Shown: positions 1-11,250, counted from the stretch's first letter. The stretch: 64,000 nt of DNA from Colletotrichum lupini (GCF_023278565.1 NC_064672.1:7440001-7504000); one strand, 5' to 3'. Notes: generated by a model from the letters alone, not told the origin. Program-made: numbers and translations.

Positions 1-3000
1 TCGCTAGGAAGCAGACCTTCCTTCACCAACGCCTGGAATGAAGGGTCGCGGGCAAGCATATGCTGGCGCTTGACAGGTAGCCCGTCCAGCAGCTTCAGCT
101 TCTTGCAGCAGCCCACAAAAACAACCTGGTAGAGTCGTCGCCGGAGACGCGTCGTCTCGTCGAGACGCCGGGCAAACATGGCGTCCCTCTCCGGGTCAGC
201 CTCAGGGAGCGTGAACGGGTCTGCGACGTGACCCCGGTCTGCAGACACGGTTACGTGGACTGGCGGGTAGAAGCCCTGCGTGATTGGATTGTCCCGCAAA
301 TCCAATTGTGTCAGGTGCGGGAAGTCCGTCAAAAGCTCCGTGACTGTCGTCGAATCTGCCAGGCGGTTGCCGGCAACGAGAAGTTTCTTGAGCCGGGGAA
401 TGAATCGAATGGGTGACAGGTCTGCGACGGCGTTGAAGTTAAGGTTCAACGAGCGCAGGTTCGGCATCAGCTGGCCGAGCCCTTCCGGTAGGCAACGGAG
501 CCCGCAGTTGGCTAGCTCAAGCAGCTGTAGGTTGAGGAAGTCTACCTTGGGCTCAAAAGTGCCAATGTAGTTGCCAGAAAGGAAGAGTTTGCGGACTTCG
601 TACGCCGAAGAAAGGAAGGAAAGATCCAACTGTACATCACCGCGCTGCTCTCTTAGAGACAGACTATCCAGATGCCGGGCTTTGGTAAAACCAGTAATCT
701 TACTGATGCGGTTCCTGTCGGCATGGAGCAAGCGGACAGTTGGCAAGCGACTGATATCAAGCTCCAAGATATTGTTGTCGCTGAGGTCAAGATAGCGCAA
801 ACCGTCTAGACCCTGGGCATCTGCCGCGGTAAAGGCTTCGAGGCAATTCTTCGAGAGCTTGAGCGTTTGCAGAGAAGACAGCTGTCCGAGTTCACGAAGC
901 TCCGAAACTTTGTTGCCAGTCAGGTCAAGCTCGGTCAATCGGTGCAGCCTGGTGCCATCGAAATCGGCCATCTCGATCTGATTATTTCGTGCCCGCAGCG
1001 AGAGAAGTCCATCATGCTGGTTCAAGCCATCCAAAGAGGTGAGCTTGTTGTTGTCGGCCCGTAGGCTCCGGAGATGAACGAGGTTCTTCAACGCCGACAG
1101 ACTGGACAAGTCGTTGTTGGAGATGTCGACGTACTGCAAGTTGGCGAGATGATCCCACGAGGTCAGCTCAGTCAACATGTTGTGCGTCATCTTGAGTTGT
1201 CGGATCGAAGTTGGCACTCCGTCGAGATGACCGATGCTGTTGTTAGACGCATCCAAGCCCACCAAACTACCACAGAACTCGTCCAGCATGTGGAGGCTCG
1301 ACAATCGCTTCTCGCTCATGTCAAGTTCCGTGAAGTCCTCCCAGTAAGGCTCAAATGGCTCAATTTCCGTCAGGCGATCAACGAGCTCACGAACAGTCAA
1401 AGACAAGACCTTCTTAGAGCCGTCGCCAGTGACAAGACGCTGGTCCTCCACAACGTAGCTGACTTCAAAGCCGAATGACTTTTCGTGGTGGTTCAGTGTG
1501 AATTCTGACATGGGGCTCAGTGACAAGTTGCCAACGTTGTGACTGATAATGGCGCTTGCGTCCGGATAGAGACCGCCCATCCTTGTCTTGCCGGGAGTCT
1601 TGATGATGAAACTTAGACTCTTCTCTTGGTTCTTGGGAGAGACATAGCTCAAAGCACTGTTCTCGCCCAGGATACTGACTTGGCGCTCGTCAGCATTATC
1701 GCCAATGACACTATCCTCTTCCCTTTCGTCGATTCGGGAGACGGGCCGAGGGACAAATGACTGGCCGCGAAGCGAAAATTGTCGTGATGGACCACGAGCC
1801 GGAGCTGTACGCGGGCGTGGTTGCAGCAAAGTCCGCCGTGCAGTCTTCGTCAAGCTTTGGTATTTGCCTCGTTTGGACTCTTCAATCATCGAGTCCGCAT
1901 CCACGAAACTGCCCTCGTCATCCTCGAGGCTATCGATGTCCTCAGCGGCAACATCCTGTATGATAGAGGCAATGGGCGAAGAAAATGATATCGTCATTCG
2001 TCTCCGGGACGGTGAGGAGTCCATGATGCGATCTTCGTCGAGCTGGATCTCGTGCTCAACGCCTCCGTCTCCTGCCTTGCTTTCAAGCTTGTGGATCTCA
2101 GTTCTTGCCTGTAGCGCAATATCCCGAGGCAGTGCCGCATCGGGCGACAGCGTCACAAAGCCTCTGCCGGATGAGCTCCGGGGCGTGTCCATGGAGCCCT
2201 TTGGTGATTGTGTCATGTTGGCTTCCCGCTCTTCAGCCTCCTTCTGTGCTGTCACCAATCTCAAATGTAGCATCTCTTTTGTTATGTCGACGGACAAGTC
2301 AGGAATGCTTGCAAAAGGGTCGTCTTCGCTGTCCTCAGACGGGATGACAACATGCGAACTTTTAGGTCGGATGCTCTCGCCCCTCCGTTTGATCCAAATG
2401 TTTTGTTGGCGATCAAGATACATGCTACCGACCTGATCCGGTATCAGATGCGACACGCTCTGCGGCGCAATCGTCTTCCTTGACTCAGAGCCTCGAGAGG
2501 AGCCAGTATGCATGGTCCTGTTGGTAGATGCCCCTGATGAGTGAGTACCGAAATCGTCATAGTCGGTAGAGCCATCTCGCTGTCTGTTCGGGTTCGCGGA
2601 GATACGAATGTTGGGGGGATCGCTGATGGTTTCGTCTCCTCCAAGATACTGGAGGTCATCAACATTGTTTCTAGAGCGACTGTTCTCTTCGATCTGTCGC
2701 TCAACCTCCTGCGCAGCTCGGATGGCATCTTGAGCTTGATCCATAGATCTAAGCGAAGATGTGATGACGTCTCCCATGTCGCTGAGCTCCTGGTACTTCT
2801 TGAGGTAATCCAGAATCTCTGGGTTTTCCTGGCGTTGCGGTGCTCTTTGCACTGGCTTCCCTTCGCGACTCGGAGGTCGAGACAATGGTTCCCTGGTCGA
2901 CTCGTACGAGTCGTCAAAGGCAGGACTAGGTTCGCCGTATTCCGCATCGGATTCCTCCACGCTGGTCAGGCCGCTAGGGGCCTTCACACCATTTCGGATC

Positions 3001-5387
3001 ATGGCCATGATCTTGCCAGCCTCGTCCAAGAAGTCCTGAGTTCTGATAGATGGCTTACGGTCTGTGTCGAGTGTAGCACTGCGGTCATTGCCACTGGATG
3101 TGAACTGGGATCCACGGTGGGGGGTGCGTCGTACGGGCCGCTCTTCGTCTTCGTCTTCGGCATAGTCTTCGAGCAAGTTATCTTGGAAGGGAAACTCGCC
3201 AGCTTGCAGGGAAGACCTTGAGCTTGGGGTCGGAGTTCGTGGGCGTAGGATATGGCGCGTGGCCAGCACGCTGGGGTGTGCTCTTTGTTGCAAGCTTCCT
3301 GGGCGAGCGTCTTTGCGCTTCTTGCCCATCATGCTCTGCATCAAAGCATGGGTTTCCTGGACGGTGTCTAGAAGTGCATACCGCTCTTCCCTCCCATACG
3401 CAATGTCTGACTTGTGAAGTGTCCTCCTCCGCTTCGGCGTCGGGTCCTTCGATGGAGAGGTACGTGGTCGCTTCCCTTCAGATGCATCACGTCTCTGTGG
3501 GGTACCTAGCATAAACGCCTCGGCTCCCGCGAACTGGACATTACCTCTTTGAACGCTCCCTTCGCTGGCTGATGGTGTGTGCTTGGAAGATGAGGCAGTC
3601 GTAGTGCCGGACTTTGCTCGCTTCCTGGGAACAAACATCGAGGCCTCATCTGGCACCGGCGAGCCCGCGACATGCTCGAATCGAAGGACAGACTCTTCAT
3701 CTTCCGATTCATGTTCAGATCCCTCGTCATCCTCGAAAAATTGGGACTCCTCCTCAAGCCGGATGGACAGCTCTTGATTGAACTGGTAACCTTCGAGATC
3801 GCCCGCACCAAACTGACTCACAGATCGGGAGCTCGTGGCCGTTTCTTGCTTTGGCACGGATAGGTAGTCCCCAGGAGCAGTATGCGGTCTTCGGTTTCTA
3901 GCAGCTGGGGCGAATTCACCGCTGACAGATTGCCGCGATGATCCAGATGTTTGATCCTCGAATTGACTGATGCGACGGAGCAGCGTCTGGTTCGTGAATG
4001 TATCGTACGGGCCGAACAACTTCAAAGGACTAGTGCTATTCGTTCCCGACGTGCCGGGTTTCTCCGGACTCGGGTTTGGCACACGCGGTGGTGGTGGGCT
4101 CTGAGACCCGAACCGAATCGAAGTGTAGCCGGGGGAGTACGTTCGTACACTTGGGAACTGCTTGGGTGTGCTAGCCTGCAGGGACTCTTCAGGAAGCATC
4201 TCAGACGTGTCAACGCCCATGCCAGGGCTGAGACCTCTGTATCTGAAGGACCCATCACCAGACCGGCCACCGCGCCGAGTGTTGAGGAAGCCTCCCTTTC
4301 TTGCATAGTCCTCGGTCGTCTCTGCTCTGTCGCTGTCCCCTTCTTCTACACTGCCGTCCACATCGAAATTGAGCTCACCCTGTGAGTCCAAAAGCATCTG
4401 ATCAATGCGCAGTTTCTCGAGGCGATTCTGGAGCTGGTCGACGGGGAGTTCGGTGGGGGCGGAAGTTTGTTTTGCTTCATCCTGCTTCTGGCGCATCAGC
4501 GTGAGGACGATCGGACTGAAATCCTCGTTTCGGATGACACTCTGTCCGCTGGTCTTCCTAGAAGCGTCGTTCGGCGGTGCAAGTCCTGAAACAGAAGCCG
4601 CCAGACTTGACTCCTGTGCAAAGGTATTATCTTGCTGCGGACTAAGTTGGCTTTGATTGCTGTGATCGGGAGAGCCGTCGGTCATCTTGTAGGTAATGTG
4701 CGGCGCGCGTGGTCGAGGGCTCGGGCTCGGGCTTGGATCCATGTGGCTCCTGCCATCTGATTCGTCTTCGTCATCTCCGTGGTCCTCGTGCTGGCGGTGG
4801 AAAAAGGGCGGGCTAGAGGGCATTGTTGTGTTTTGTCGCACGCTCTGATCGGCGATGGAATTATCTTGGGGAGGAGAAGGCGGCTTGAACATGTTTTCGA
4901 GACCTGTGGCTGCAGAACAGAAGAGATCTCGTTGTTCGCCATATGCGACGTCGCCGTACACTAGCCTGCGCTTCCATTCCGGAGTGTCGCCGGCTCCTCG
5001 CAGTGGAGAAGACCTGATTGATTTATGATGTACAGTATTATGAATGACAGACCCATTTGTTGAGGCTGAGAATGCGCGACTTGTTTGACGTGATTGATCG
5101 TTGGGCTTGATCTCGCGGGAAAGCTTCGAGAGGCCCCTTTGGGACAGTGGAAGATTAATATCATTGGTGCTTCGTTCGCTCAGGACACCGGTACTCTTGT
5201 CGCTGTTTCCAGCACTCGAAGGTCGTATCCTACTGACGGGGAGAGGTATGCGACTACCGGATCCTTTCCCGCTTGGTGTATTGTTGTTATCTGTCGGCTT
5301 CAGAGGCGGCAACTGAGCTGGAGAAGTCTCGGATCCAGCTTGCGAGGGCCAATCCTCGGAGAGGGAGTCGAGCCAAGCATGAGCCAT
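1..5387 (-). CDS. cdc11: Septation initiation network scaffold protein, Cdc11/Nud1 type (partial at window edge)
   Basis: One uninterrupted minus-strand frame starts at the ATG at 5385-5387 and is still open at base 1, so at least 1,795 residues are visible and the C-terminus is missing. Residues 1 to about 1,250 are Ser/Pro/acidic and low in complexity, as expected of a disordered scaffold. About residues 1,340-1,705 form a run of leucine-rich repeats with LxxLxLxxN spacing, for example ELDLTGNKVSEL and YLDLSDNNILEL. A long disordered N-terminus followed by a C-terminal LRR block is the architecture of fission-yeast Cdc11 and budding-yeast Nud1. These proteins sit at the spindle pole body and assemble the kinases that trigger septation or mitotic exit. 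The assignment rests on architecture and LRR spacing. No intron is needed anywhere. The gene is divergent from the gene starting at 6374. Alternative: another large LRR protein, less likely. Confidence 0.82.
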   Translation of the reverse strand, partial: MAHAWLDSLSEDWPSQAGSETSPAQLPPLKPTDNNNTPSGKGSGSRIPLPVSRIRPSSAGNSDKSTGVLSERSTNDINLPLSQRGLSKLSREIKPNDQSRQTSRAFSASTNGSVIHNTVHHKSIRSSPLRGAGDTPEWKRRLVYGDVAYGEQRDLFCSAATGLENMFKPPSPPQDNSIADQSVRQNTTMPSSPPFFHRQHEDHGDDEDESDGRSHMDPSPSPSPRPRAPHITYKMTDGSPDHSNQSQLSPQQDNTFAQESSLAASVSGLAPPNDASRKTSGQSVIRNEDFSPIVLTLMRQKQDEAKQTSAPTELPVDQLQNRLEKLRIDQMLLDSQGELNFDVDGSVEEGDSDRAETTEDYARKGGFLNTRRGGRSGDGSFRYRGLSPGMGVDTSEMLPEESLQASTPKQFPSVRTYSPGYTSIRFGSQSPPPPRVPNPSPEKPGTSGTNSTSPLKLFGPYDTFTNQTLLRRISQFEDQTSGSSRQSVSGEFAPAARNRRPHTAPGDYLSVPKQETATSSRSVSQFGAGDLEGYQFNQELSIRLEEESQFFEDDEGSEHESEDEESVLRFEHVAGSPVPDEASMFVPRKRAKSGTTTASSSKHTPSASEGSVQRGNVQFAGAEAFMLGTPQRRDASEGKRPRTSPSKDPTPKRRRTLHKSDIAYGREERYALLDTVQETHALMQSMMGKKRKDARPGSLQQRAHPSVLATRHILRPRTPTPSSRSSLQAGEFPFQDNLLEDYAEDEDEERPVRRTPHRGSQFTSSGNDRSATLDTDRKPSIRTQDFLDEAGKIMAMIRNGVKAPSGLTSVEESDAEYGEPSPAFDDSYESTREPLSRPPSREGKPVQRAPQRQENPEILDYLKKYQELSDMGDVITSSLRSMDQAQDAIRAAQEVERQIEENSRSRNNVDDLQYLGGDETISDPPNIRISANPNRQRDGSTDYDDFGTHSSGASTNRTMHTGSSRGSESRKTIAPQSVSHLIPDQVGSMYLDRQQNIWIKRRGESIRPKSSHVVIPSEDSEDDPFASIPDLSVDITKEMLHLRLVTAQKEAEEREANMTQSPKGSMDTPRSSSGRGFVTLSPDAALPRDIALQARTEIHKLESKAGDGGVEHEIQLDEDRIMDSSPSRRRMTISFSSPIASIIQDVAAEDIDSLEDDEGSFVDADSMIEESKRGKYQSLTKTARRTLLQPRPRTAPARGPSRQFSLRGQSFVPRPVSRIDEREEDSVIGDNADERQVSILGENSALSYVSPKNQEKSLSFIIKTPGKTRMGGLYPDASAIISHNVGNLSLSPMSEFTLNHHEKSFGFEVSYVVEDQRLVTGDGSKKVLSLTVRELVDRLTEIEPFEPYWEDFTELDMSEKRLSSLHMLDEFCGSLVGLDASNNSIGHLDGVPTSIRQLKMTHNMLTELTSWDHLANLQYVDISNNDLSSLSALKNLVHLRSLRADNNKLTSLDGLNQHDGLLSLRARNNQIEMADFDGTRLHRLTELDLTGNKVSELRELGQLSSLQTLKLSKNCLEAFTAADAQGLDGLRYLDLSDNNILELDISRLPTVRLLHADRNRISKITGFTKARHLDSLSLREQRGDVQLDLSFLSSAYEVRKLFLSGNYIGTFEPKVDFLNLQLLELANCGLRCLPEGLGQLMPNLRSLNLNFNAVADLSPIRFIPRLKKLLVAGNRLADSTTVTELLTDFPHLTQLDLRDNPITQGFYPPVHVTVSADRGHVADPFTLPEADPERDAMFARRLDETTRLRRRLYQVVFVGCCKKLKLLDGLPVKRQHMLARDPSFQALVKEGLLPS

Positions 5388-6373
5388 CGTGAGTTGGCGT
5401 ATGCGATCGGGGTTGAGGGACTTCCGAGACTATAAGCAGTCCATCGAGGGGGGTGGCAGATCGTCGTCGTGAGTTAATGTCGCGGTCTGTGGTTTGCGGG
5501 GTGCTAAGTTTGGTGGCTTGGATGCGATTGAAGTCTGTTTACGCGGGCAATTGCAATGCAGAAGTCGCGCGGGAGAAAATGCAAATGAATAAAATGCAGA
5601 ACGGCAAGCCGAAGAAAATGGCGAAAAGACTACTGGCGAAATCGCCTCTGCTGCGTCCGCTACCTGCGGTGACGTTTGGTCGTGATATGGGAAAATAGAG
5701 GTGTTGGTATTATTTCGTGGGGAACGCGGTCGAGCGATCGCGTTTGGGGCCGGCGTTATGTCAATCTCAAAAGCCCACCCTCAGTGTTGAATTTCCCCGA
5801 ATAAACATAACTAATTCAATGTTATGCTTGATTGGCAGGCTTCAGGTTGCTGTGTCAACCGCCACAGACCAACCTTTGGATGGAACCAGGCCGGGCCATG
5901 GCCGTGACCCAAAATTCCCCGATCGTCCGATGGCGCTAATCCTTCTATCGAGTCGTGGGGGGTTGCATCTTTTTATTGCATCTACCTCTTATCCAAGTTG
6001 GAGTGAGGCAGGGTCTGTGCTGATCACCTGCGCCACAGCAAGTGCTCCAGCCACGGCGAACGCGAGATCCAAATCAATTAAACACGATATCACGTGTAGA
6101 CCCGCCCTAGACGCGGATGTTCGTGCTGGGTCGCGTCGTCTGGTGAACGTGCACGGTCACCGACCCGCCCAATATGGGACCTCTTTGTCTGTTCATGTTT
6201 GTGCAGTGCGCTGGACCTGGTGACTTTGGCCTTTCAACGACAGACGACCGCAATCCGGACCACCGCCCGGCGCCAATGCGACCGTAGCGCTTCCGACTTC
6301 TCCCCTCCTTCGTCCCCGTTCCGTTGCTAAGGCTCATGACTTTTTACGACAAAAGTCTTTTCGTACCAACACG
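5388..6373. promoter_or_regulatory. Divergent intergenic region between cdc11 and the gene at 6374
   Basis: About 990 bases separate two divergent start codons, so both promoters and 5' leaders must lie here. Short open frames occur on both strands but show no family signature or convincing composition. No clear TATA box or repeat stands out. It is read as a shared upstream region by position only. Confidence 0.5.
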
Positions 6374-9307
6374 ATGGATATGAAAGATGGCTGGAGAGTC
6401 CGGCGACTGGACGACGAACCGATGTACTGCGAGGCTCCCCACGATGAATCGGATATCTTGTGCGCCAGTCTTGACCACGAAGACCTCGAGAGCCTCAAAG
6501 AGAGGAGACGTCGATATGAAGAGGCTGCGACTCGATTTTTGCAGGGACATACGCCAAGGCTGCTTTCTACAGTTCTAAGAGGCCCTTTCGAAGGACCAGG
6601 CGCAAAAGGTTGGGTGAATCCATGGCAATCAAGCCGGAAACCAACATCAGCTGCCATCCCGCCACCGCCTCTAGTTGCTGTCGTCAAAACAACCACGGAA
6701 GTCGAAGAAACCATTGTAGAAGAAGTGGATGTCGAGGATGCAGCGTCTTGCCATCTACCGAGCCCCCGAAGCCTGGATCAACCCAACTTGAGCCCGCACC
6801 CTTTCATGGAAACAGAGGAACTAGAACGAGTTGAAGCATGGCGAAATACTACGGAATCTGTGAGCGATACACAAGATTTTGCTTGGTCACTAGAAGCCTC
6901 TCTCTCGCAGCCTCAGTCACAGACACAACGTAAGCGACGGTCAACAGGTTCAGAGTGGCTGAAGCGGCAAGACACCAAACGACGAAAGGCAGAGGATACG
7001 AATAGTTACCGGGAGGACTCGGCTGCTGTCCAGCGGGATAGCGCACGACTGAGCCAAAATGTTGTGCAGAAACAAGTGGACGATGCCATGGAGGATGAGA
7101 CTGCAAGCTTGGAGAGCTCTCAAATAAACCCACAAACCCCGCGCAAGGCCTTGAACTCAAGTGCCAGTCGCTCGCACCAGCAACAACTCTCACAAATATC
7201 CAACAAATACGCTAGTGCTGCACAAGATGAGATACCAGCGCCGCTGAGCACCCCTATCCAGACTCCCCAGTCCAATAGGAAGGCAGTGGTTAAGACTGGA
7301 GACGATGCTTCTCCCAGCAGTGTTGTCACTGTGGTCAAGGAAGAGGAACGGTGTGAATTCGAGACGCAGCAGGACGAAAGCTTCTTATTCCGTGCAAGGC
7401 CGAGGAACCATGCCATCAATACCTTGACCTCAAGCCCCTTGAAGAGAACGTCATTTGGCCAAGTTTCTTCCGCTGCTTCCACTTCTTCGAGCGAGAGCGA
7501 CTCCCAAGGCGATGTCCAAGATTTGGAGGGTGACACTTGCATGGCAGACGACACTAAAGCTACTTCCCCAGGATTCAGCGAGGAAGGTGGAGATCAACAT
7601 TCCCCAGGGAAAGATACAGTGCAAAGAGGAGAGAGCGGCGAGTATATGTCCAAGCCCCTGGGCAGTGAAATAGCCCTCGATGCGATGGAAACCGACGTGT
7701 GCCCCACGAAAACGACGGATGGCGAAATCTCAGAAATGGTTGAGGACCTTGATCAGCATCTGCCAGCTGAGACAGCCGCAACAGCAGGAATCGCGGATTT
7801 GACATCGAGCCAAGAACCGACGGTTACGGCCATTGCTGCATCACAAGATCAAGAAGAGATTTTGGCACCGAAAGAAGCAAGCCCAGTGCCACAACCGCCG
7901 ACGCCAGAAATCCAGGCCACTTCACCAAAGGAACCAGCAAGCCAAACCTCCAGCTCGTTCGCGGGCATACTACCGAACCTCTTCCCTCAAAGTCCCTGGT
8001 CGAAGCTGAGCCAATTCATCATCCCGCGTACTCCTCGTCCGCCAAGCACCACTGGCCAGAGCCATGAACAACTGACTAGTGTCAACACGTTCACTGCTGA
8101 AGGCCCCAATGCTTCGCGGACACCGGCAATACCATTCACTGCGTCAGTTGTAGAAACTTCTGTGTCTGTTGATGGAACGCCTGATCGAACAGTTGAGCGA
8201 CCCACAGCATGCACTGCTGATAGGTTGGTGGACGCAGCCAATCTTCACAACAGTCCCGCCGTACCAGCTTCACAACAGAGCCCGTGGAACATGGACGTGC
8301 CAGTCATTGCTCAGTCTCAGCAGCAACAACACCCGAGGAACAGTGATGTAACGAGTACCATTGACCCAAGCTGCCAGAGTCCTTGGACGGCTAGCCCGAC
8401 CAAATTGCGCCAAGCTGCTCAAGAAGCTCTCATGTCAAAGCTCTTTAATGTTGCCGAACCAGCTTCGCCTTCTCCGCTTGCTCCCACCGCTACGATGACG
8501 CCTACAGGTCCGGCTGTCACTATTGAACAGCCCGACAACGCCGACACCTCAGAGCCAGTTTCGCCTGAGCCCATCTTTTCTATCAAGTCCTTTGCGAACT
8601 TTCTGTCCCCGTCGCCCGAAAAGCCACGTCGGCGGCTCAACAAGACTCGCCTCAGTGGCGGTCACTTGCCTAGTACGCAGAACCTCATCGCCGCTACAAC
8701 CAACAATCCATGGGAAAGCGTACAAAAGTCTGTCAAGAGGGTCAGATGGGCTTTACTGCCCAACGAAGTCGAAGGCGAAGAATCTCTGGAGAGCCGCAAT
8801 CCTCACACGCCTACAACGCAAAGAGCTGCTTCGCCGCCGCCAGAAACCGCAGTAGCTGATTTGCCAACCGGCGAAGACGATCAGTATAAAAAACACTTCC
8901 AAGCTGTGTCCCTTCGAAAAAGGCTCCATCACCATCTCTTGCCCTCGGCATCTCAGCAAGTGTTGCAGAGCCCAGGCCCAATGGCCATGGCAGAGGCTTT
9001 TGTCTCTGCTGACTCCTTCCGAGCACCTCCAGCCCCAGTGGCCTTTGTACATGTCGACGAGGCCCCACTGGCGCAAGACAATGCCGACACGCAAGAGTCA
9101 GCCGTCGATGATGTTGACGACGTGCTTCGTAATCTTAACGAGTTTATCGAAATGGTCGATGTCGAAGCTGATCTCGCGAGAGCCAAGGAAGAAGAGCAGA
9201 AGCAGGTTGAGAAACAGCAACAGCAGCGAACAAGCCAGCCTGCAAGCAACAGCTACACAGGGGGCTTTACTTTTGACGGGATGATGGACGCAGGAGTTTG
9301 GGATTGA
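6374..9307 (+). CDS. Conserved fungal protein of unknown function with repeated SPW/NPW motifs
   Basis: A single-exon frame of 977 residues starts at the first ATG. The N-terminal block (about residues 1-85) is the most ordered-looking part: it has YCEAPHDESD, a basic KERRRRYEEAA helix, RFLQG, LRGPFEG and GWVNPWQ. The middle is Ser/Pro/Thr/Gln-rich and probably disordered. It carries spaced short motifs: SPWSKLSQFIIPRTP (about residue 540), SPWNMD, SPWTASPTK and NPWESVQKSVKRVRW (about 780). The C-terminus has an acidic, Gln-rich predicted coiled coil (about 915-955) and ends in GGFTFDGMMDAGVWD. I recall similar ascomycete proteins carrying the label protamine P1; I do not think that label describes a function. 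The SPW units look like short linear binding motifs and the basic patches suggest a nuclear or chromatin role; both are inference. It is divergent from cdc11 and convergent with the membrane-protein gene downstream. Confidence 0.85.
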   Translation: MDMKDGWRVRRLDDEPMYCEAPHDESDILCASLDHEDLESLKERRRRYEEAATRFLQGHTPRLLSTVLRGPFEGPGAKGWVNPWQSSRKPTSAAIPPPPLVAVVKTTTEVEETIVEEVDVEDAASCHLPSPRSLDQPNLSPHPFMETEELERVEAWRNTTESVSDTQDFAWSLEASLSQPQSQTQRKRRSTGSEWLKRQDTKRRKAEDTNSYREDSAAVQRDSARLSQNVVQKQVDDAMEDETASLESSQINPQTPRKALNSSASRSHQQQLSQISNKYASAAQDEIPAPLSTPIQTPQSNRKAVVKTGDDASPSSVVTVVKEEERCEFETQQDESFLFRARPRNHAINTLTSSPLKRTSFGQVSSAASTSSSESDSQGDVQDLEGDTCMADDTKATSPGFSEEGGDQHSPGKDTVQRGESGEYMSKPLGSEIALDAMETDVCPTKTTDGEISEMVEDLDQHLPAETAATAGIADLTSSQEPTVTAIAASQDQEEILAPKEASPVPQPPTPEIQATSPKEPASQTSSSFAGILPNLFPQSPWSKLSQFIIPRTPRPPSTTGQSHEQLTSVNTFTAEGPNASRTPAIPFTASVVETSVSVDGTPDRTVERPTACTADRLVDAANLHNSPAVPASQQSPWNMDVPVIAQSQQQQHPRNSDVTSTIDPSCQSPWTASPTKLRQAAQEALMSKLFNVAEPASPSPLAPTATMTPTGPAVTIEQPDNADTSEPVSPEPIFSIKSFANFLSPSPEKPRRRLNKTRLSGGHLPSTQNLIAATTNNPWESVQKSVKRVRWALLPNEVEGEESLESRNPHTPTTQRAASPPPETAVADLPTGEDDQYKKHFQAVSLRKRLHHHLLPSASQQVLQSPGPMAMAEAFVSADSFRAPPAPVAFVHVDEAPLAQDNADTQESAVDDVDDVLRNLNEFIEMVDVEADLARAKEEEQKQVEKQQQQRTSQPASNSYTGGFTFDGMMDAGVWD

Positions 9308-9771
9308 GAGTTTGTGATCAAAGGAGATGACGTGGACGATGCATCATATATTACTGTGTTCGGATGCAAGCAAGGAGCAGCTGCGCAAGCGGCGTCATTA
9401 TGCGAATTATTATACTAGCGAGGTGTTTGGGGTCATGACAAAATACCACATCATGGGTGGAACAACTGCTTTGCTTTACTTACTCTACGACGAACAGGTA
9501 GTTGCTACTCAGTCAGTTTACTATACTTAGCGGTTCCGTCTTCAGCAAAGACGAGACCTTTGTCAAATGTTATTCAATCAGTAACTTGATGTTCGTGCAA
9601 CTTCTGCTGTGAACGATCACTTGGCCGTTTGCAAGATAGGTCATGTGGTCAAAGTCGGCTACATTTCACGATGCCTCTGGAGTGCTCGCAAGCTTTCATC
9701 GGAACACCTCTCAGAACCCAACGCAGAGGTTTCTGTCTTGAATTTGTAGACGTGAAGCACTTTGCGGCTTA
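9308..9771. other. Convergent intergenic region
   Basis: About 460 bases lie between two convergent stop codons and should contain both 3' ends. No RNA gene, repeat or supported coding frame was seen. Confidence 0.5.
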
Positions 9772-10800
9772 CTAGTCCTCTATCTTCGCCCTTGAATCCA
9801 AGCAACGGAGAGCCTGATCGCTTGCAAAAGAAAATCCACGCGTCTGCACTGAGTGCTGTAGCCTCGATGCTAGCAAGTCAACACTGCCCAGTCAATCAGC
9901 ACCCAGTCACCCAAAAGCTACCGCCAAACACTTCCAAAGGAGGGAGAGGGCGAACTCACTACATAATGACCGGGAAGAAGCACTCCAGCGTATACGCAAC
10001 CCGATCCGCGTAGCTCGTGACGGGATTACTCTGCGATATATTCAACGAGTGCGTAACGGTCCTCATGACCCCCGTCACCGCCAGCGTCGCGAGCCGGACC
10101 TCGGTGCTCCGCACCAGATACCGCACGAATCCGATCCGGAGACCCGCCTGCGCCGACGCCGCCCGCGCTTCCGCGAACGCGCCGAGGAGGAAGTAGGCGC
10201 TCACGCATTCCGTCATGGCGAGCGGGCAGAAGTAGCCAATGTGCAGTCCGTTGATGAGGCTCTGCAGGCTGCCGTCGGCGCGGAGGATGTGCTCGACGCG
10301 GAAGACGATGATGAGGACGCGGACGACGAGGACGGCGAAGAGGGCGAGCCAGAAGACCGTGGTGAAGATTTTGCGGCGGGTGCCGCGTAGGATGTTGCGG
10401 AGGATGATGTAGCTGTAGAAGGGGAGGCCGGCTTCTTGAATCTGTTGGTCTCGTGTAAGTCATCTGCATTGAGCTCTCACGTCCATTCTCGGCATCCCTT
10501 GCTTACCATCCAGAAGAAATCCCCAAAGGCTGCGACGACTGCTTTCCTTTCGAGAGGGTAGTACGTCTCGTCGTAGTAGGCATAGTAGCACAGCCCGTTC
10601 GCGATAGCTCCCGCCGCCGAGGAGACGATGGGAACGACGGCGACCTTGGAGAAGGATGTGATACCGATGACGAGGAAGCCGAGAAGTACGTTGAGCGCCC
10701 CGACGGTGCTTAACGGCGACCAGCTCAGCTCGAAATATTGCAAGTTGGACGGCGACTTCAAGGTGCTGTCAAACACGTTGAGTGTCCCCGAGGAGCCCAT
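9772..10800 (-). CDS. Multi-pass fungal membrane protein of unknown function, three exons
   Basis: Model: exons 10800-10507, 10441-9960 and 9883-9772 on the minus strand, giving 295 residues. Intron 1 follows FGDFFWM at a GTAAGC donor and ends at CCAACAG. Intron 2 starts at GTGAGT immediately after codon bases TA and ends at GGGCAG, with a TTGAC branch-like site just upstream. Splicing restores one hydrophobic protein. Helix-like segments include VGALNVLLGFLVIGITSF, VAVVPIVSSAAGAIANGLC, FTTVFWLALFAVLVVRVLI and MTECVSAYFLLGAFA. The protein ends after YTLECFFPVIMYVDLLASRL and a short hydrophilic tail. The layout resembles the uncharacterised fungal seven-helix family that I associate with DUF7702; that name is from memory. 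If intron 2 were retained, translation would stop at the TAG right after VIM. Function unknown. Confidence 0.75.
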
Positions 10801-11070
10801 ACCCGGTTAGCGATGGGCTTTGGCTACCCAATGAGGCCGGAATCCGAGTGTCTCTCAGAGCCTCATGTGTAGTCGTTGCCAGTAGCTTTCAGGCACTTCC
10901 TGTGGTTCGTCTGTGTTTGACTTGACGTTGACGTCTGCTCCTAGGGAGGAGGGTTGGCATTTGGAGCGATCGGGCCATAAATGAGTCTTCAACCCTGTCG
11001 ACGGCTGTAGAGATGCCTTTCTCAAGCTCGGCTATTGCAATCAACGGGCCGGCGGGCCGTTTGCTTCAGT

Positions 11071-11250
11071 CTACCACTGCCGTTTATCAGCTTCTGAATC
11101 GGTCGCCATGTCACTGGGTGCGGAGAGTTCTTCTACCTCTGGCATCCAGACCTCTGAAAGCCACGGAACGGTGGGGGCGGGGTTGTCAGAGTCGAGCAGT
11201 TCGAGGAGGATCTCGGTCTCGGAAGGACTATAACTAGCGGGGTTTGACAT
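11071..11250 (-). CDS. Possible small acidic protein or first exon (59 residues)
   Basis: From the ATG at 11248-11250 the minus strand encodes 59 residues with a protein-like acidic composition (SPSETEILLELLDSDN, SEVWMPEVEELSAPSD), then stops. The stop overlaps a GTAGAC sequence that could be a weak splice donor, so this may be a first exon. No family is recognised. It could equally be chance. Confidence 0.22.
   Translation of the reverse strand: MSNPASYSPSETEILLELLDSDNPAPTVPWLSEVWMPEVEELSAPSDMATDSEADKRQW

Noticed and set aside
4022..4385. Overlapping ORFs on both strands within the cdc11 locus
   Set aside because: Shadows of the long minus-strand cdc11 frame, without independent start context or family signal.
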